64,000 nucleotides of DNA from the NCBI GenBank assembly GCA_014904985.1, contig MU128963.1:28438-92437 (forward strand). Reading direction: 5' to 3'. This document shows positions 45,421-57,015 of the stretch, piece after piece (position 1 is the first letter of the stretch; each line of letters begins with the position of its first letter). The position numbers and the translations under genes were made by a program. Source of the stretch: Hydnum rufescens UP504 (lineage: Eukaryota > Basidiomycota > Agaricomycetes > Cantharellales > Hydnaceae). Under the pieces are notes generated by a model. The model made no database searches. It saw only the letters and a list, made by a program, of their open reading frames with translations, and was not told the DNA's origin.

Positions 45421-45429
45421 CTCTACGCA

Positions 45430-48200
45430 GCCCCACCCGGGCAAGCGACGCAACGACCACAACAGCACGGCAACAACAGCAACAACAGCACACACCGCAG
45501 CAACAGCAGCGCAACAGCGAGCAGCACAGGCACGGACCAGACGCACGATCGACCGACACACGACCACACACACGCTGCTGCGGGGTTGTGTGGTTCAAAG
45601 GTAAGTTTTTTCTTGGGTAGAGACAGATGGGCGCAAAGAGAGCTAGCAGCGATACTCTTTTTTGCGTCCCTTGACATTACTTTACTCATTAGCTTTCTTT
45701 ATTTTAGATTATTGGTCTGCAGGCAGAAGCGGCGAAAACGCCGCACGACGAGGGGGGTCCGAAGGCAAGAATCCATAGCCCAACAACGACCAGAAGCGCC
45801 CAATGGGATTGAGTTCCCCCCAATAGATACAGCCGCGCGCCAAAAGGAGCAGGATAGCTGTCCTTTTGCGCTGCTTCGAATTCTAAATAATATTTTAAGT
45901 AATTCGGTAGTCTCAAGCCGCAGCAACACCCTTACGAGCCCCGACAAAACTGCGCCAAAGTGAAAAACCGACGAACAGCGCCACTGCAAAGAACGACTCA
46001 AACAGACACCCGCCGCGCGGGATTCTGGGTTCTATGTAAGTTCTATACCCAGTCGCGCAAAAAGAGCAGCGAAGCTGCTCTTTTTGCGTTGGTTTAAATG
46101 CCTTTACTAACTACTTTGATGATTCTAGGTTTTGGCCTGGTCCCAGCGTGCCCAACGACGGGCCCGACGGGCTAGGGCTCACACACCACCACAGCAACCG
46201 AACCACGGCAACGAAAGCGCGCCCAACGAAACCACGCCAGACGAAACCACACCCCAACGAAACCACGCGAAACGAAGGGGCGAGAGGTGGCGATGATGCG
46301 AACCACACACCCGCTGCGGCGGGTGTGTAGTTCTTATAAGATAAGTAGACTTATACATCCCCAATAGTGCAAGAAGAGCAGCAAATGCTGCTTTTCTTGC
46401 ACTGCTTTAATTTTTGAACTAATAGATCCATTCTAGGTTATCGGCTGCAGATGAAGAGCCGTGAAACACCCCCCCCAAACGATAACCCGCCAGAAACGAC
46501 GCCAAAACCCCTATGAACCCACACATCCGCTTGCGGGTGTGTGGTTCTATAAGGTAAGTAATATTGTACATACCCACAATGGCGCGAAAAGAGCAGCATC
46601 TGCTGCTCTTTCGCTCGATTTTACTTTTAACTAACACATGATTTATTATTTTAGGTTACAGTATCGCCTGAACCCCAAACAGCAAAACGAAGATCCCTGG
46701 CGACACTCCCCGCGGAAATGACAATCGCCCGCACAAAGGAAAGCCACAAACGCAACCCGCCAAAACAACAAGTACGAACGAAACCCGCGAACGACGACCG
46801 ACCAAGGACACTTCCCATCTCCGCAACCACAACAAGGAACCGCCCGAAAAGGCAAACGCACGACCACGCACCTGCCGCTGCGGGTGTGTGGTCACAAGGT
46901 GAGTATTTTTCTAGTAGATACAACGGCGCAAAAAGAGCAGTGAAAGCTGCTCTTTTTGCGCTGCTTTGAACTTTTTACTAACAACCCTTTATTATTCTAG
47001 GTCATAGCCTGGTCCCGGGTGCCAAAGGATGAGGCCCAGCCAGTCAGACCCCATATGGTAATACACGAACCGAAAACACGCCAAACGAAACGACACGACC
47101 CAACGATGCAACATGACGCGACGCAACACGACGCGACACGACATGATGCGATGCGAAACCCAACGAGACCAAACCCAACAACACGAAACCCAGCGACACG
47201 AAACCCAGCGACACGAAACCCAGCGATGCGAAACCCAGCGACGCAAAACCCAACAAAACAACACCCAGCCAACCGAGCCCGAACGAAAACACGAGGGGTG
47301 GTGATACACCGCCCGAGTGGCCAAGCGAACCACACACCCGCTGCGGCGGGTGTGTGGTTCTATATAAGCTAAGTCCATGTTCCCACCCGGCACAAAAAGA
47401 GCAGCACTTGCTGCTCTTTTTGCGCTGTTTTTAAATTTTTAACTAATGTTTTATTTCCTATTCTAGGCCAGGATATCCCCCCACGACCAAAAGCCCCCAC
47501 ATCACGCGAATCGGAATGCCTGAACGGGCGAATAAACGAATGAAGGCAGGCACACGACGCCACCAAGACGAAAGTAGGGAGCCACACACCCGCTGCGGCA
47601 GGTGTGTGGCAATATTAGCTATGTTGTTTTTTAATAACTGCAAACACGCAAAAAGAGCAGCAGTCGCTGCTCTTTTTGCGCGAGTTTTGATCTAACTAAT
47701 GTTTTATTTCTATTCTAGGTCAAGCTGTCCAATCTCAATGCACGGACCCCCGAGCCAACGAGTACACCACCAACCCAACCCTGCCCATACGAAACCACGA
47801 ACCAGAAGAGCAGGAGAATAGGGCCACACACCCGCCGCGGCGGGTGTGTGGCCATATAATGTATGTATTCTTTTAATTTTAGCTAACACATGAAACTTAC
47901 ACCACCAAGCCCGAATCCGCCGACCCACCAACAAAACCCGGTGCGACCCCAGACAACAAACCCGCTGAACGACACACCGCGAACGAAAACCGGGAATGAA
48001 ACCCCGCACGACCGCACGAACGAAAACCGCGAACGCCCGTACGAACGAAAACCGCAAACACTCCCTCGGGAGTCTGCCCAAATGGAGCCCAGGCCCCCGA
48101 CTGGGGCATATGAGCCACACACCCGCTGCAGCAGGTGTGGTGGATTTAAGGTACTTTTCTTCTACTAATGTGTTATTTATTAACGCACACCTGCAAACCC
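45430..48200 (+). repeat. Plus-oriented array (8 units) right of the gap
   Basis: Intron hairpins near 45,632-45,666 (damaged), 45,838-45,873, 46,057-46,090, 46,366-46,404, 46,582-46,617, 46,924-46,961, 47,392-47,430 and 47,647-47,682. The exon-end hairpin at 47,822-47,853 is perfect (GGCCACACACCCGC, loop CGCG). The block at 47,110-47,270 is a run of ACACGACGCG- and CGAAACCCAGCGA-type repeats. The last block has (CGAACGAAAACCG)n. Indels in the first 1.3 kb relative to 43,500-44,430 look like sequencing noise. Confidence 0.7.
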
Positions 48201-48239
48201 GCGACCTGCATGAACTGCCCCCCTGTGGTGGCAGACCCC

Positions 48240-48590
48240 GGGGGGGGGGGGATAATATGTATATAGCATAATATGTATATAATTATAGTAGTAATAATAA
48301 TAATAAATAAATAAATAATCTAGCACAGCCATGGATTGGCTGAAATGAATCGGAATGCCCGTATTTCGGCCGTATTTCGGCCATACTGTCTGGGGACCTA
48401 TTAGGTACCATTTTCTGCCCTGAAAATGGTACCTAATTAGGTCCCCAATTTGACTGACCAGCCTGAGGTTGACTGAAGTGAAAATCATAAAAGACCGATT
48501 TCGGCCGTAATAATGAAGGGACCTACTTAGGTCCATTATTTGCCTCAGAAATGGTACCTAATTGGGTACACTTACCTGACTGACCAAGGT
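48240..48590 (+). mobile_element. Array transposon right ends (AT-rich tract and nested termini)
   Basis: A poly-G run, an AT-rich tract (48,255-48,320), GGCCGTATTTCGGCC repeats, then the palindromic pair GGACCTATTAGGTACC and GGTACCTAATTAGGTCC, then GACTGACCAGCCTG ending at 48,456. That last sequence is the family's right terminus. It is followed by another copy of the CGGCCG...GGGACCTACTTAGGTCC end (to about 48,555) and a GACTGACC near 48,573. At least two termini are nested here. Confidence 0.6.
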
Positions 48591-48599
48591 GGTTTTTAG

Positions 48600-51055
48600 C
48601 ATATAATCTTACAGCCAGGGCTGATTACTTAGGCAAAGAACATATCAAAATTTCAGCCAGATCCATTCAGCTATAAGGACAATAAGTTTAAACATTGAAA
48701 ATCAATTTACTCCTCCCACAGACAAGGCATGGACTTGAAATTTAACATGGGGTATGACCCATAATTAACTAAATGTGTGCCAAGAATCAGCTTATTCTGT
48801 TTACTTCTAGGTATTCAACTCCCTTTTCAGGCAAAAAGAGAACAAAAAGCTACCATGAATGTTAAACACTTCAAAATAGACCTAAACTAGGTGGAATAGG
48901 CTTATAATATTATAACCCTGATTATATCTGAAAATGGAATGAATTGGATGTGTGGAAGTGGCTAAAATTAAGGGGGAGGGGGAGGAAGATCAAAAGTGAA
49001 TTACATATGATGTAGAGCAGAGGTGGCTCTGATATTTCACCACTGAGTTAATACATATATGGGGAGTGTACATGCCAGATATCAGCCCAACTGGACTCCA
49101 TTTAGGCAGTGCTCCACAGGCCTCCCCCTTAAACAACAATTTCCTCCCCAGAGCCTTCCATCCATGTAATTGCCCTGAAAATGCACACTTAGATCATTGA
49201 AACACATCTATAACATCCCTCAAAATTTCAAATTTATGACTCCATTGTCAGAGTCTCCATAATATTTTCAAGTTTCACTGAAATACACTCTCCAGTTGGG
49301 ACACTTCTAAAGCTCCAATCACTCTGATTTTTTGTAGCCACACCTGCTCACTATTTGAGGCTCAGCCCCAAATTTTCAGCCCATTCTGAGGACTTTTGAC
49401 ATCTGTCACATGACCAAGATCTTCTCCTCCCCCTGCTTCACTCAGTGATCCAATTTGTGTGGACTTTGTTGCCATCTGTAGTAGTAGTGTGTGACAGTGC
49501 ATGATTCAAATTTCAGGAGATTCCATGCAATATTGATTGAGTTATTCAAGAAACATTCTAGATCAATTCAATTTGGGGTCAGAACAGTGGTATTTAGTGG
49601 AAATGCCGCTGTTCTGACCCCCAAATTGAATTGATCTTGAATGTTTCTTGAATAACTCACTGAATATTGAATGGAATCTCTTGAAATTTGAATCAAACAC
49701 TGTCACATACTACTACTACAGATGGCAACAAAGTCCATACAAACTGGATGATTGAGTGAAGCAGGGGGAGGGGAGGATCTTGGTCATGTGACAGATGTCA
49801 AAAGTCCTCAGAATGGGCTGAAATTTTGGGGCTGAGCCTCAAATAGTGAGAAGGTGTGGCCTACAAAAAAATCAGAGTGATTGGAGCTCTGGAAATGTCC
49901 CAACTGCAGGGGGTATCTCAGTGAAACTTGAAAATATTATGGAGACTCTGACACTGGAGTCATGAGTCTGAAATTTTGAGGGATGCTATAGATGTGTTTG
50001 GATGACCTAAGTGTGCATTTTCAAGGCAATTGCATGGATGGAAGGCTCTGGGGAGAAATTGTTGTTTAGGGGGGAGGCCTGTGAAGCACTGCCTAAATGG
50101 AGCCCAGTTTGGCTGATATCTGGCATGTGCACTCCCCATATATGTACTAACTCAGTGGTGTAATATCAGAGCCACCCCTGCTCTACATCCTATGTAATGC
50201 ACTTTTGATCTTTCTCCCCCTCCCCCTCAATTTCAGCCACTTCCACACATCCAATTCATTCCATTTTTGGATATAGTGAGGGCTATAATATTATAGGCCC
50301 ATTCCACCTAGTTTGGGTGTAATTTAAAGTGTTCAACATTCATGGTAGCTTGTTGTTCTCTTTTTGCCTGAAAAGGGAGTTGAATATCTAGAAGTAAACA
50401 GAATAAGCTGATTCTTGGCACATGTTTATTTGATTATATGATTATACCCCATGTCAAATTTCAAGTCCATACATTTGCTGTGGGGAGAGTAAATTGGTTT
50501 TCAATGTTTAAACTTGTTTCCCTTATATCTCTGTAATTACTGCATGGATCAGGCTGAAATTTTGATATGTTCTTTGCCTAAACAGTATATAATCATGTGC
50601 AAAATTTCAGAATGATCCTTGCCCTTCTTACATTTCAGCACTTTCCAGTGCTTCTGGTACCTATTGTCCAGTTCATTCCCTTAAAGTGTGTGGATTGGGC
50701 TGGTCTTTGGCACATGATTAGTACATTATATTGTCTGGCGTTTTGCAAATTTTCAAGTCTCTAGCTATTCTGAAAGGGGAGGAAATGAATTTTCAATGTT
50801 CAGACTTGTTTGCCTAATATCTCTATAACCCCTGCACTAATATGGCTGAAATTTTGATATGATTTGCATAGACATAGTATCTAATTATGTGCCAAATTTC
50901 AGAATGATCCACTCAATGGTTAGTTGGATGTACCTCATCCAATTTCCGCATTTAGGCTTTTTTTAATAGGAATCACTGTATTATGTAATGGGATATGATC
51001 CAAAATTATTATGGAGTATTATCTAATCTACCCTTTTATATTGGTCTATCTAGTT
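48600..51055. mobile_element. Foldback element related to 679-3,889
   Basis: A long palindrome centred near 49,598 (GGGGTCAGAACAG facing CTGTTCTGACCCCC). Arms run from about 48,630 to 50,590, and family sequence continues unpaired on the right to about 51,055. Shared phrases with the first foldback include GGCTGAAATTTTGATATG, TCTACATCC-type blocks and the edge TCCAATTTCCGCATTTAGGC. No ORF, low CpG. There is no long spacer, unlike the 679-3,889 copy. Confidence 0.75.
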
Positions 51056-51059
51056 ACCG

Positions 51060-51841
51060 CATTTAGGCTTTTTCATAGCAGCAGGTGGGTTGCCTTTGAA
51101 ACTGGGCAATTGCTGGCATTGAGTCCCGGGTTCAATTTACTGGCAATTGCCGGAAAATTGTTTCTGTTGCACGACACCACCACCTCCATCTACCAAGGCC
51201 CAGGACAAGCCACCACACCCCAGTATAGACTGGGGTGTGGTGTTAAGGTATGTAATTATAGTCTTAGCTACTCTAGTGCAAAAGGGGCAGCCTCTGGCTG
51301 CTCTTTTTGCACTACTATTGATTTTTTTTACTGACCTGTCAACCCCCCATTATAGGGTCCCCCCAAGTGCACACCCAGGAGCCCCCATCCCCTCTGGTGG
51401 GTCCCCCTAACCCCTGCCCACCCCTCTAGTTGGTCTGGGGCAGGGGTGCCCCCTCTTGTTGGCACTGGTGTGGTTATGCAACCTGGATTGTGTAATTAAT
51501 TAGGTAATTATATATATTAGGTAATATGTATTATACAATATGTATTATATAATATATTTAATTATATCATCAACAAATTATGTAATTTAATATTACATAA
51601 TACTATCATTGCACCACTTTTTTGGGTGGATTACATAATTTCTTATTTAGGTAATTGACAGGTTGGCCAGTGCAGAATTCTACAAGTTCCAGAATTGATC
51701 TCAAATTGAGCTCAACTTGAGCTCAAAACCCGACTCTTTTGATCACTTTTTGATATCAAACATAATACAAGCCTATCAGGCACTATACAGATATCAAAAT
51801 GACATACCTTTTAAGGCCCCCAAGAGTGTCTGACCAGCCTG
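51060..51841 (+). mobile_element. Element I: right half of a minimal array transposon (1 unit)
   Basis: It begins with a core-arm fragment (GGCAATTGCTGGCATTGAGT at about 51,106). Then come an exon-like block, exon-end hairpin CCACCACACCCCAGT/ACTGGGGTGTGGTG (51,210-51,243), donor AAG|GTATGT at 51,248, hairpin GTGCAAAAGGGGCAGCC (51,275-51,313), CTGAC and TATAG acceptor at 51,355 (108-nt intron). An AT-rich tract (51,490-51,660) and a terminus ending CTGACCAGCCTG at 51,841 follow. Only the right half is present; its left side abuts the foldback element. Confidence 0.65.
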
Positions 51842-53079
51842 TCGAGGTTGGCTTCTTGTTGATGTAGAGTGGATGAAAGAAGTGCAAGAGGCAGCGTGAG
51901 AGAATCAATTTGCATATTATGATTGGCGACCGTGCGACTTAATTGGTCGAGAAGGTCCACATGCTGCTTTACATCCTCATTACACTTATCTTTGTACTCT
52001 CGTCGAACATCGTCTAATCGCTGCGCAGCGTTGTGCTTGCGATCCACAATTGCCTGTCTGTACAATGGCCATGTGCAGTACGAGTTTGCATTTTTGCCAG
52101 GCCGTGGGATACTGATTGGTCACTTATAAAAGTTGCGAGGAGCGCATGGAGGAAGTTTTGAGGAGTATGATAAGTGGGACAAGAGGCAGGATGATGGGTG
52201 AGAAGAGTTTGTCGAATTTGAAGTCAGTGAGTCGGTGGAGGAGTGGAATATATCATGTAATTGCTGAGCAGTCGGGGTCCTAGCCTGATTCGCAGTCTCT
52301 TCCTTGGGATTCCGATTTGAGTCGGCTTCCTGTCGCAATGCGAACAGATCTGATATAGTAGTACCCGGCGCGAATGATTTGAGAGGGATCCAGGTCTGGG
52401 TGGACATCAGAAGTCACGAGTTGATGGCATGTCGAGCTTCAGCATCTACCGGTTGGTCTTCTACGTTCCTTTTTATATTTTGATCCTGTTTGATCTCTTG
52501 TTGGGACATAAGATAGTTGGGGCCCGATAAAATAGACTGGATAGATTTAATGCGTGGGTTGGGGATCTGATGGTATAGTGTGAGACGTGGGTCAATCGTT
52601 AACTGGGTATTAAGGCCTACAGGTTGACTAGGTTTGGACTGTTTGTCGTTATTGTACATTTTTACAATTTGATGTGAAGACGGGTTGACTGAATCAGGCC
52701 AAAAGCTCTGGGAGACATTAACAGCATGCCGATCTGTAGATGCTGAGTTTCGTACCTTGTCTATCTCATCTTTCTCCTTTGGCGAGGAGCTGAAGAAGGT
52801 ATCATCACCGAGCTTGAGTTCAGTTAGCTGCATAGGAGGCACAGGCGAAGGAGCAGGCATATTGATATACTGGAATGTGTAGTCAGGAGTCGAGGTCGCA
52901 GTGAGGTCAAGCGAGGCTGAGTTGGACATAGTGGAGATTGTGGAATAGTTCAGACAATGATTGGCTGATGTGAAGTCGTCCAGATGATGGTCGGCTGGTG
53001 CTTTTGTTAGCAGATGGTCTGTGCTTTTATACCCGTCGTCCTCACCTGTGCCTGAGCTTGATGACTCGTTTTTCGTCAT
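51842..53079 (-). CDS. Unrecognised protein gene, 3' end truncated by element I
   Basis: A CpG-normal minus-strand reading that begins MTKNESSSSGTGEDDGYKST (221 codons to 52,414). It continues in a further exon-like frame MSTQTWIPLKSFAPGTTISD (to 52,120), then, after a plausible 70-nt intron, a charged heptad-like stretch RLDDVRREYKDKCNEDVKQH, DLLDQLSRTVANHNMQIDSL, which looks like a coiled coil. The last codons (RLVRHSWGP) are read from the inserted transposon terminus. The N-terminal part is Ser/Thr-rich and likely disordered. No family recognised. Whether the first two frames belong to one transcript is uncertain. Confidence 0.4.
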
Positions 53080-53318
53080 GGGACAGAAGTTCTAAGTGAA
53101 ATCAGATGATAACTACCTGGTGGAGTCATCCTTAGGTCGTCATGCGAAGTGTTGTTCATAGATATGAGTGGACCAATAGAAAAGAAAAAGAGAAAGCGAT
53201 AAGCAATAATTTTCGTGATTTAAGTTAAGGAGAAGCAAGAGGAGGTGATTGTCGACAGTTGTGATTATCTAGGCATCGTGGAAGGAGGATGTGGGCAGAG
53301 GGACGTTGATTTTGCAGT

Positions 53319-54098
53319 GTGGTATAGAAGAAGGATTGGGAGCTCCGATGACTGTCAAATCAAACTCTGGTTCAGCCAGTGTGTAGATGGGAGACTGTAT
53401 TTCTGTTTTTATTCAATGGGCTGGTTCGCTCTGATGGTTGATCACTCTCTAACAAGTTGTGTATGGTATTCAGTGATGGTAAGGCAATGGTATGGACTAG
53501 CTATAGTCAATGATATATCGTGGGATGCTTATGAAAGGCTTATACGTGTTGTATTGAACTGTTTACTGCTATTTGTGTACCTATGTCTCCTGGTCAAAAT
53601 GCGGATTCTAAAGAGGGTTCTGGGCCAGTTTAAGCTTGATTCAGTGTGTCAATGTATTTCTGTCTTCTTCTGACTTGACTTTATTATTACTCACCTTTCC
53701 TTGGATGTCCAGCAACTCTAACCTTAGGTCCTGCAACTATCCTTGGCTTAGTATTTCGCATAGAGGGCTTCCAGTGACTTAGTCTTAACAACCTTGTATA
53801 TGACTTAGCTCCAGATGGCTTTTCAGATCAGTACTCTCTTCAGATGCAAGCAGATTTGTAGACAGTAGTATATTCCAGTAGTGAGAAGATGATGGGGGGA
53901 TACAGGAAAATCTACCAGCTTTTATACCTTTCTGAAGGTGGCTGTGTTTAAAGAATATGACTCACTCCTAGGTGAGTCATATGTGAGAACAATAGGGTTG
54001 TCAAGGAGGGTGAGTCATTCATAAGGTGGTTGCATGATAGGTGAGTCATTCATAAAGTGTTGCATGATAGGTGAGTCATTCATAAACAGAACAAAAGG
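53319..54098 (+). repeat. Dispersed ~790-bp repeat, copy 2
   Basis: Same sequence and orientation as 27,536-28,336, from TGGTATAGAAGAAGG to CAGAACAAAAGGGT, with only scattered substitutions and short indels. It lies upstream of the minus-strand gene ending at 53,079. The 142-codon frame starting at 53,245 runs through it but is not conserved in copy 1. Confidence 0.7.
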
Positions 54099-54299
54099 GT
54101 AGTCATGGGGGTGTTATCTTTCTTATCTGTGAGGTTCTAGAAGTTATTTGTGGCAATGGGAGATGAAATCAAAGGATATTTCTGAGTTCTTGGAGATTAA
54201 TTTGTTTGTAGTCCAGTGGTTAAGATGTTTTTGTTGCTGGTTGATAATGGGGACAAGTACATGGGATGGGATTCAATGCAGAAACAACAGTTTGCATCT

Positions 54300-54720
54300 G
54301 TAATAGACGTTCTTGATATCATTCAATGCGGATTTTTAACAGCTTTCTGGGCGCGGTGGTTCCGAGCAGATCCAGTGTAAACTGACAGAGAAATTCGCTT
54401 TTTACTGATGGGTGTTGATTCTGATAGTAATATTGTTCTGTAGAGTTCAGTTTTAATCTGTTCTTCGCATGCTCAGTACCGTTGGATGCAGATTTTTTAT
54501 ATCTTTCCAGGCGCGGTTGTTCTGAGAGGATTGGATGCAAACTGACAGATAAATTCGTTTTTTACTGAAAATCCCAGATTTTGACAGTAATATTGGTCTG
54601 GAGAGTGCATTTCTGGTCCATTCGACTTGTGTTTGGTACCATTAGAAAGGTATGAATCATGGCTTTCCGAGAGTTATATGGACGTACCTCTCCGATCAAA
54701 ACTGACGGAGTTATAGAACG
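54300..54720. repeat. Degenerate ~160-bp tandem repeat (3 units)
   Basis: Units start near 54,322, 54,480 and 54,640. Shared motifs are ATTCAATGCGGATTTTT or its variants, AGCTTTCTGGGCGCGG, AAACTGACAGA and AAATTCGCTTTTTACTGA. Related phrases occur at 16,770-16,900. No coding content. Confidence 0.45.
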
Positions 54721-55456
54721 AATTCGATTTCTGCGCATAGCCGTAATTGATTTCGTAATAGGTCACATGATCATTCCAATGGCTGGGATCAATGGATATT
54801 CGCATTTTCTGATACTGGATGTTTTTATCTTCCACAGCAGTCTTCTTTTTAAAGGTGGTAGTGTCAATTTTTGTGGGTATGGCACATTCTGTGACTCAAC
54901 GCCTCATGGCCCCAGGGTGACAATCGCGGGATTTTCTTAGTCCCACGTCGTTGGAGTGATCTCAGATCCACATGGTTACCAATAAATTCGTGATGTGGCT
55001 TTAGTCGAAATAATTTCAGGGATTTCCTTTTTAAGACTTAAATTTCCATATCTAGACTTTCTTCAGATGACTTGCAATAAGATTCAGTGATTTGGGGTTC
55101 TTCTGTGTGACTTCCTAGAATTTCTTGAAGAATGTTCGGTCACCTCCACTCCACTAATTTGTCTTCCCAATAGCCCCATGAATCTGTGGCTCTCGGCAGT
55201 GGCCAAAGATAGCTACTTAATTGGTTTTCCGGTCTGAGGGATACCGGTGGTTGTTGTTTCTTGATAATAATATCCCTGTTGAACATCATTGCATGTCCTG
55301 TATTTTTTGTGTATTTTTGTGTATTTCTTGAATTGATCCTTCTTCTATGGCACTGTGGCTCTCATTGCCGACACCATCCATTATGGCTATATTGTCACGC
55401 ATATGATATTTTTTAATTGGTTTCCAGCGAATATTCCATTTGATTAGGTTCGATCC
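54721..55456. other. No gene recognised
   Basis: Moderate CpG, no repeats shared with the rest of the window and no protein-like frame. Ends at the second N gap. Confidence 0.3.
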
Positions 55457-55482
55457 ANNNNNNNNNNNNNNNNNNNNNNNNN
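55457..55482. other. Assembly gap (N run)
   Basis: The sequence to its right begins mid-intron of an array unit and is a near-copy of 47,441 onward. The sequence to its left is unrelated. Confidence 0.98.
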
Positions 55483-56512
55483 ATGTTTTATTTCCTATTC
55501 TAGGCCAGGATATTCCCCCATGACCGAAAGCCCCCGCGTCACGCGAATCGGAATGCCTGAACGGGCGAATAAACGAATGAAGGCAGGCACACGACGCCAC
55601 CAAGACGAAAGTAGGGAGCCACACACCCGCTGCGGCGGGTGTGTGGCAATATTAGATATGTTTTTTTTAATAACTGCAAACGCGCAAAAGAGCAGCAGTC
55701 GCTGCTCTTTTTGCGCGAGTTTTGATATAACTGATGTTTTATTTCTATTCTAGGTCAAGCTGTCCAACCTCAATGCGCGGGCCCCCGAGCCAACGAGTAC
55801 ACCACCAACCCAACCCCGCCCATACAAAACCACGAACCAGAAGAGCAGGAGAATAGGGCCACACACCCGCCGCGGCGGGTGTGTGGCCATATAATGTATG
55901 TATTCTTTTAATTTTAGCTAACACATGAAACTTACACCACCAAGCCCGAATCCGCCGACCCACCAACAAAACCCGGCGCGACCCAGACAACAACCCGCTG
56001 AACGACACGCCGCGAACGAAAACCAGGAACGAAACCCCGCACGACCGCACGAACGAAAACCGCGAACGCCCGTACGAACGAAAACCGCAAACACTCCCTC
56101 GGGAGTCTGCCCAAATGGAGCCCAGGCCCCCGACTGGGGCATATGAGCCACACCCGCTGCAGCGGGTGTGGTGGATTTAAGGTACTTTTCTTCTACTAAT
56201 GTGTTATTTATTAACCTGGCCCACCACCTGCAAACCCGCGACCTGCATGAACTGCCCCCCTGTGGTGGCAGACCCCGGGGGGGGGATAATATGTATATAG
56301 CGTAATATGTATATAATTATAGTAGTAATAATAATAATAATGATAATAATAATAATAATAAATAAATAAATAATCTAGCACAGCCATGGATTGGCTGAAA
56401 TGAATCGGAATGGCCGTATTTTGGCCGAATTTCGGCCATACTGTCTGGGGACCTATTAGGTACCATTTTCTGCCCCGAAAATGGTACCTAATTAGGTCCC
56501 CAATTTGACTGA
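55483..56512 (+). mobile_element. Near-identical copy of 47,441-48,456 (array transposon right end)
   Basis: Two intron-like units (hairpin at 55,683-55,716; exon-end hairpins at 55,617-55,646 and 55,858-55,889), the (CGAACGAAAACCG)n block, AT-rich tract and palindromic GGTACC pair. It ends with GACTGACCAGCCTG at 56,512. Similarity to the other copy stops at that terminus. A longer trinucleotide tract here (56,320-56,372) and scattered substitutions show it is not an exact duplicate. Confidence 0.8.
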
Positions 56513-57015
56513 CCAGCCTGACAAAATGATAGGAGCTTATATCTGTGGTGTAGTGTAGCAGGCAACAGGGTGTGGGGTTTTAGAATAGTTTTTTGGCGTG
56601 CTGCCTGTTCAATTCCCGCCGAAGTTGAAGTTTTTTCAAAGTTCGAATTAAGCACTCACCTGGTACTCCGGCTTGCAGCATGCAAGATCTTTGTGCTATT
56701 GTATGGGGTCATCTACATGATCCCCCCCTACCCCCATAGTCGTGTGCGCAAAAAGGTGGAAATTTCCTTTTTCGGAATTCTTGAGAATCTTCTCCAAACC
56801 CGCTCAATGCTTGTCAAATAGCTTAAAAATATAATTTATGAACTATTTACTTATGTTTCCGCTACCTAGAGACCGTATCTAGTAACCTAACCATCCTCAA
56901 CTTGTGCTGGCGTTGAGTTATTTCCTGTTTTGCATCCGGGTGGTGTTGGGTCGCGTTCAAAATAAATTGCGCTGAATTCTGGGTTCTCGGTTTTACATCT
57001 GGCTGGGGCAGAAGT
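56513..57015. other. No gene recognised
   Basis: Flank between the transposon terminus and the MITE. The MITE has split this sequence, which continues at 57,692. Confidence 0.3.

Noticed and set aside
29560..48200. CRISPR-like array of palindromic repeats
   Set aside because: Repeats are not identical, change strand at palindromic cores, have irregular 230-450 bp spacing, and carry spliceosomal motifs. The rest of the window is clearly fungal.
28345..51841. A single giant transposon from element C left end to element I right end
   Set aside because: The flanking 8-mers (TGCTAGGA and TCGAGGTT) do not match, and the intervening foldback and nested termini fit separate insertions better.
53245..53673. 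142-codon ORF over the dispersed repeat
   Set aside because: The matching repeat at 27.5 kb breaks the frame and the composition is not protein-like.
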